DNA of 48,408 nt. Source: Lysobacterales bacterium. Its GTDB lineage: Bacteria; Pseudomonadota; Gammaproteobacteria; Xanthomonadales; SZUA-38. The position numbers and the translations under genes are program-made. Positions within the stretch are counted from its first letter, which is position 1. Each line of letters starts with the position of its first letter. The notes below the pieces were generated by a model. It was not told the origin of the DNA, did not search any database, and was given only the letters and a program-made list of their open reading frames with translations. The stretch spans positions 1-48,408 of the forward strand of contig JASJDM010000042.1 in the NCBI GenBank assembly GCA_030065125.1, written 5' to 3'. Below, piece by piece: positions 47,809-48,408 of the stretch.

Positions 47809-48408
47809 ATGTCCACCACAGAGCTTTCATTCCAGCAGCGCAGCCTGTTTCAGCAGGGCTATCAAACCTACAGCGCTGAGGAGCTCAAACAGCTGGAGTG
47901 GGGCCTGCGCTTTACCCCGACCGCCTGCTCGCTGCTGACCCTGGTTGGCTTGATCCTGCAGCTGCCGTACCTGCTGCTGGCCGTGTCGGCCCTGGGCATC
48001 TGGGCCTATTTCGCGCCCGGCGCCCACCCCATGGACCTGATCTACAACCACGGCGTCCGCCACCTGTTTGGCGCCACCGCCCTGCCGCCCAACCCGCTGC
48101 AGCGCCGGCTGGCCTGTCTATCCGCCGGGGTGATGAACGCGGCCGCCGCCGGGCTGCTGTTCGCCGGCATGCCCATGGCTGCTTGGATCGTCGGTGGGAT
48201 GCTGCTGGTGCTCCAGGCCATCGTGATTGCCACCCACTTCTGCACGCTGTCGTACATGTATGAAGGCCTGATGCGCATGCTGGGCCGCTGGCACCAGCCC
48301 CTGTCGGAGCAGGAGTGCCGGCAACTGCTCGACGACGGTGCCGTCCTGATTGACGTCAGGGGCCCGGACGAGTTCGCCCGGGGCGCCGTCGAAGGCGCCA
48401 TCAACGTG
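47809..48408 (+). CDS. DUF4395-like membrane protein fused to a rhodanese domain (3' end beyond window)
   Basis: 200 residues are visible, starting at an ATG with GAGGAG upstream. The N-terminal part (about 1-145) has two pairs of membrane helices (ACSLLTLVGLILQLPYLLLAVSALGIW and GVMNAAAAGLLFAGMPMAAWIVGGMLLVLQAIVIA) and the motif HGVRHLFG, typical of DUF4395. A rhodanese domain then begins: EQECRQLLDDGAVLIDVRGPDEFARGAVEGAINV, cut by the window edge before the catalytic Cys. Membrane rhodaneses handle sulfane sulfur, and control by a sulfide-sensing ArsR repressor would fit the operator upstream. Confidence 0.85.
   Translation, partial: MSTTELSFQQRSLFQQGYQTYSAEELKQLEWGLRFTPTACSLLTLVGLILQLPYLLLAVSALGIWAYFAPGAHPMDLIYNHGVRHLFGATALPPNPLQRRLACLSAGVMNAAAAGLLFAGMPMAAWIVGGMLLVLQAIVIATHFCTLSYMYEGLMRMLGRWHQPLSEQECRQLLDDGAVLIDVRGPDEFARGAVEGAINV

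Overview
The window is GC-rich bacterial chromosome with dense operons. Its housekeeping blocks (rsmD-coaD-ferredoxin-ggt; DegV fusion-plsY-birA-coaX-SPOR), a CCA-encoding tRNA gene and abundant secreted proteins point to a gammaproteobacterium. The many exported peptidases, and two large exported proteins ending in a shared Phe-Glu tail motif, suggest the Lysobacterales/Wenzhouxiangella neighbourhood. That placement is inference from gene content only.

Layout. 1-4905: a truncated secreted HExxH protein with a toroid and CARDB repeats, coupled to a small exported protein, and a divergent subtilisin-like protease. 4961-6557: a sensor-less NarL-type histidine kinase and a divergent TetR regulator, with a promoter and two operator-like repeats between them. 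6617-11723: a secreted FG-GAP propeller protein and a divergent membrane M28 aminopeptidase. 11755-15112: a three-gene glycerophosphodiester/glycerol operon (phosphodiesterase, short GlpD, FGGY kinase). 15275-19264: an NTF2-like protein and a very large exported metzincin-like protein. 19482-23066: a serine-hydrolase lipoprotein, a TetR regulator with a palindromic operator, and a trypsin-like protease.

23346-32178 is the main accessory region, an island of about 8.8 kb in a tRNA-Thr(UGU) gene. A 45-bp piece of the tRNA 3' end is repeated at the far end. The tail of a tyrosine integrase lies beside the intact tRNA, and a second integrase tail lies just outside the other end, so at least two elements probably inserted here in series. 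The cargo is one leftward operon of seven genes: a DUF1348 protein, a Sel1-like lipoprotein, a Cys-type sulfatase, an outer-membrane channel-like protein, a glycine-zipper protein, a DUF3313 protein and a membrane protein. A near-consensus sigma-54 promoter precedes it, and a sigma-54 activator with two almost duplicate PAS domains is transcribed divergently. This reads as a self-contained, signal-gated module acting on a sulfated compound in the envelope. A TetR fragment and its palindromic operator lie next to it as debris.

32313-36139: a YbdK-type carboxylate-amine ligase, an FHA protein and a Cache-HAMP-GGDEF diguanylate cyclase. 36209-36466 and 43248-43448 hold two copies, in opposite orientation, of a roughly 200-bp MITE-like element with REP-like inverted ends. 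36581-42158: an operon running from a fused DhaL/DegV (FakA-FakB-like) protein through plsY, birA and coaX to a SPOR protein with an acidic repeat array. The DegV fusion and PlsY together suggest salvage of exogenous fatty acids through acyl-phosphate into phosphatidic acid. 42388-42959: a small membrane protein and a PspC-like protein. 42960-43660: hairpins, tandem repeats and the second MITE-like copy. 43661-47694: a membrane protein, then the rsmD-coaD-ferredoxin-ggt operon. The right edge has the start of a DUF4395-rhodanese gene behind a strong promoter overlapped by an ArsR/BigR-like palindrome.
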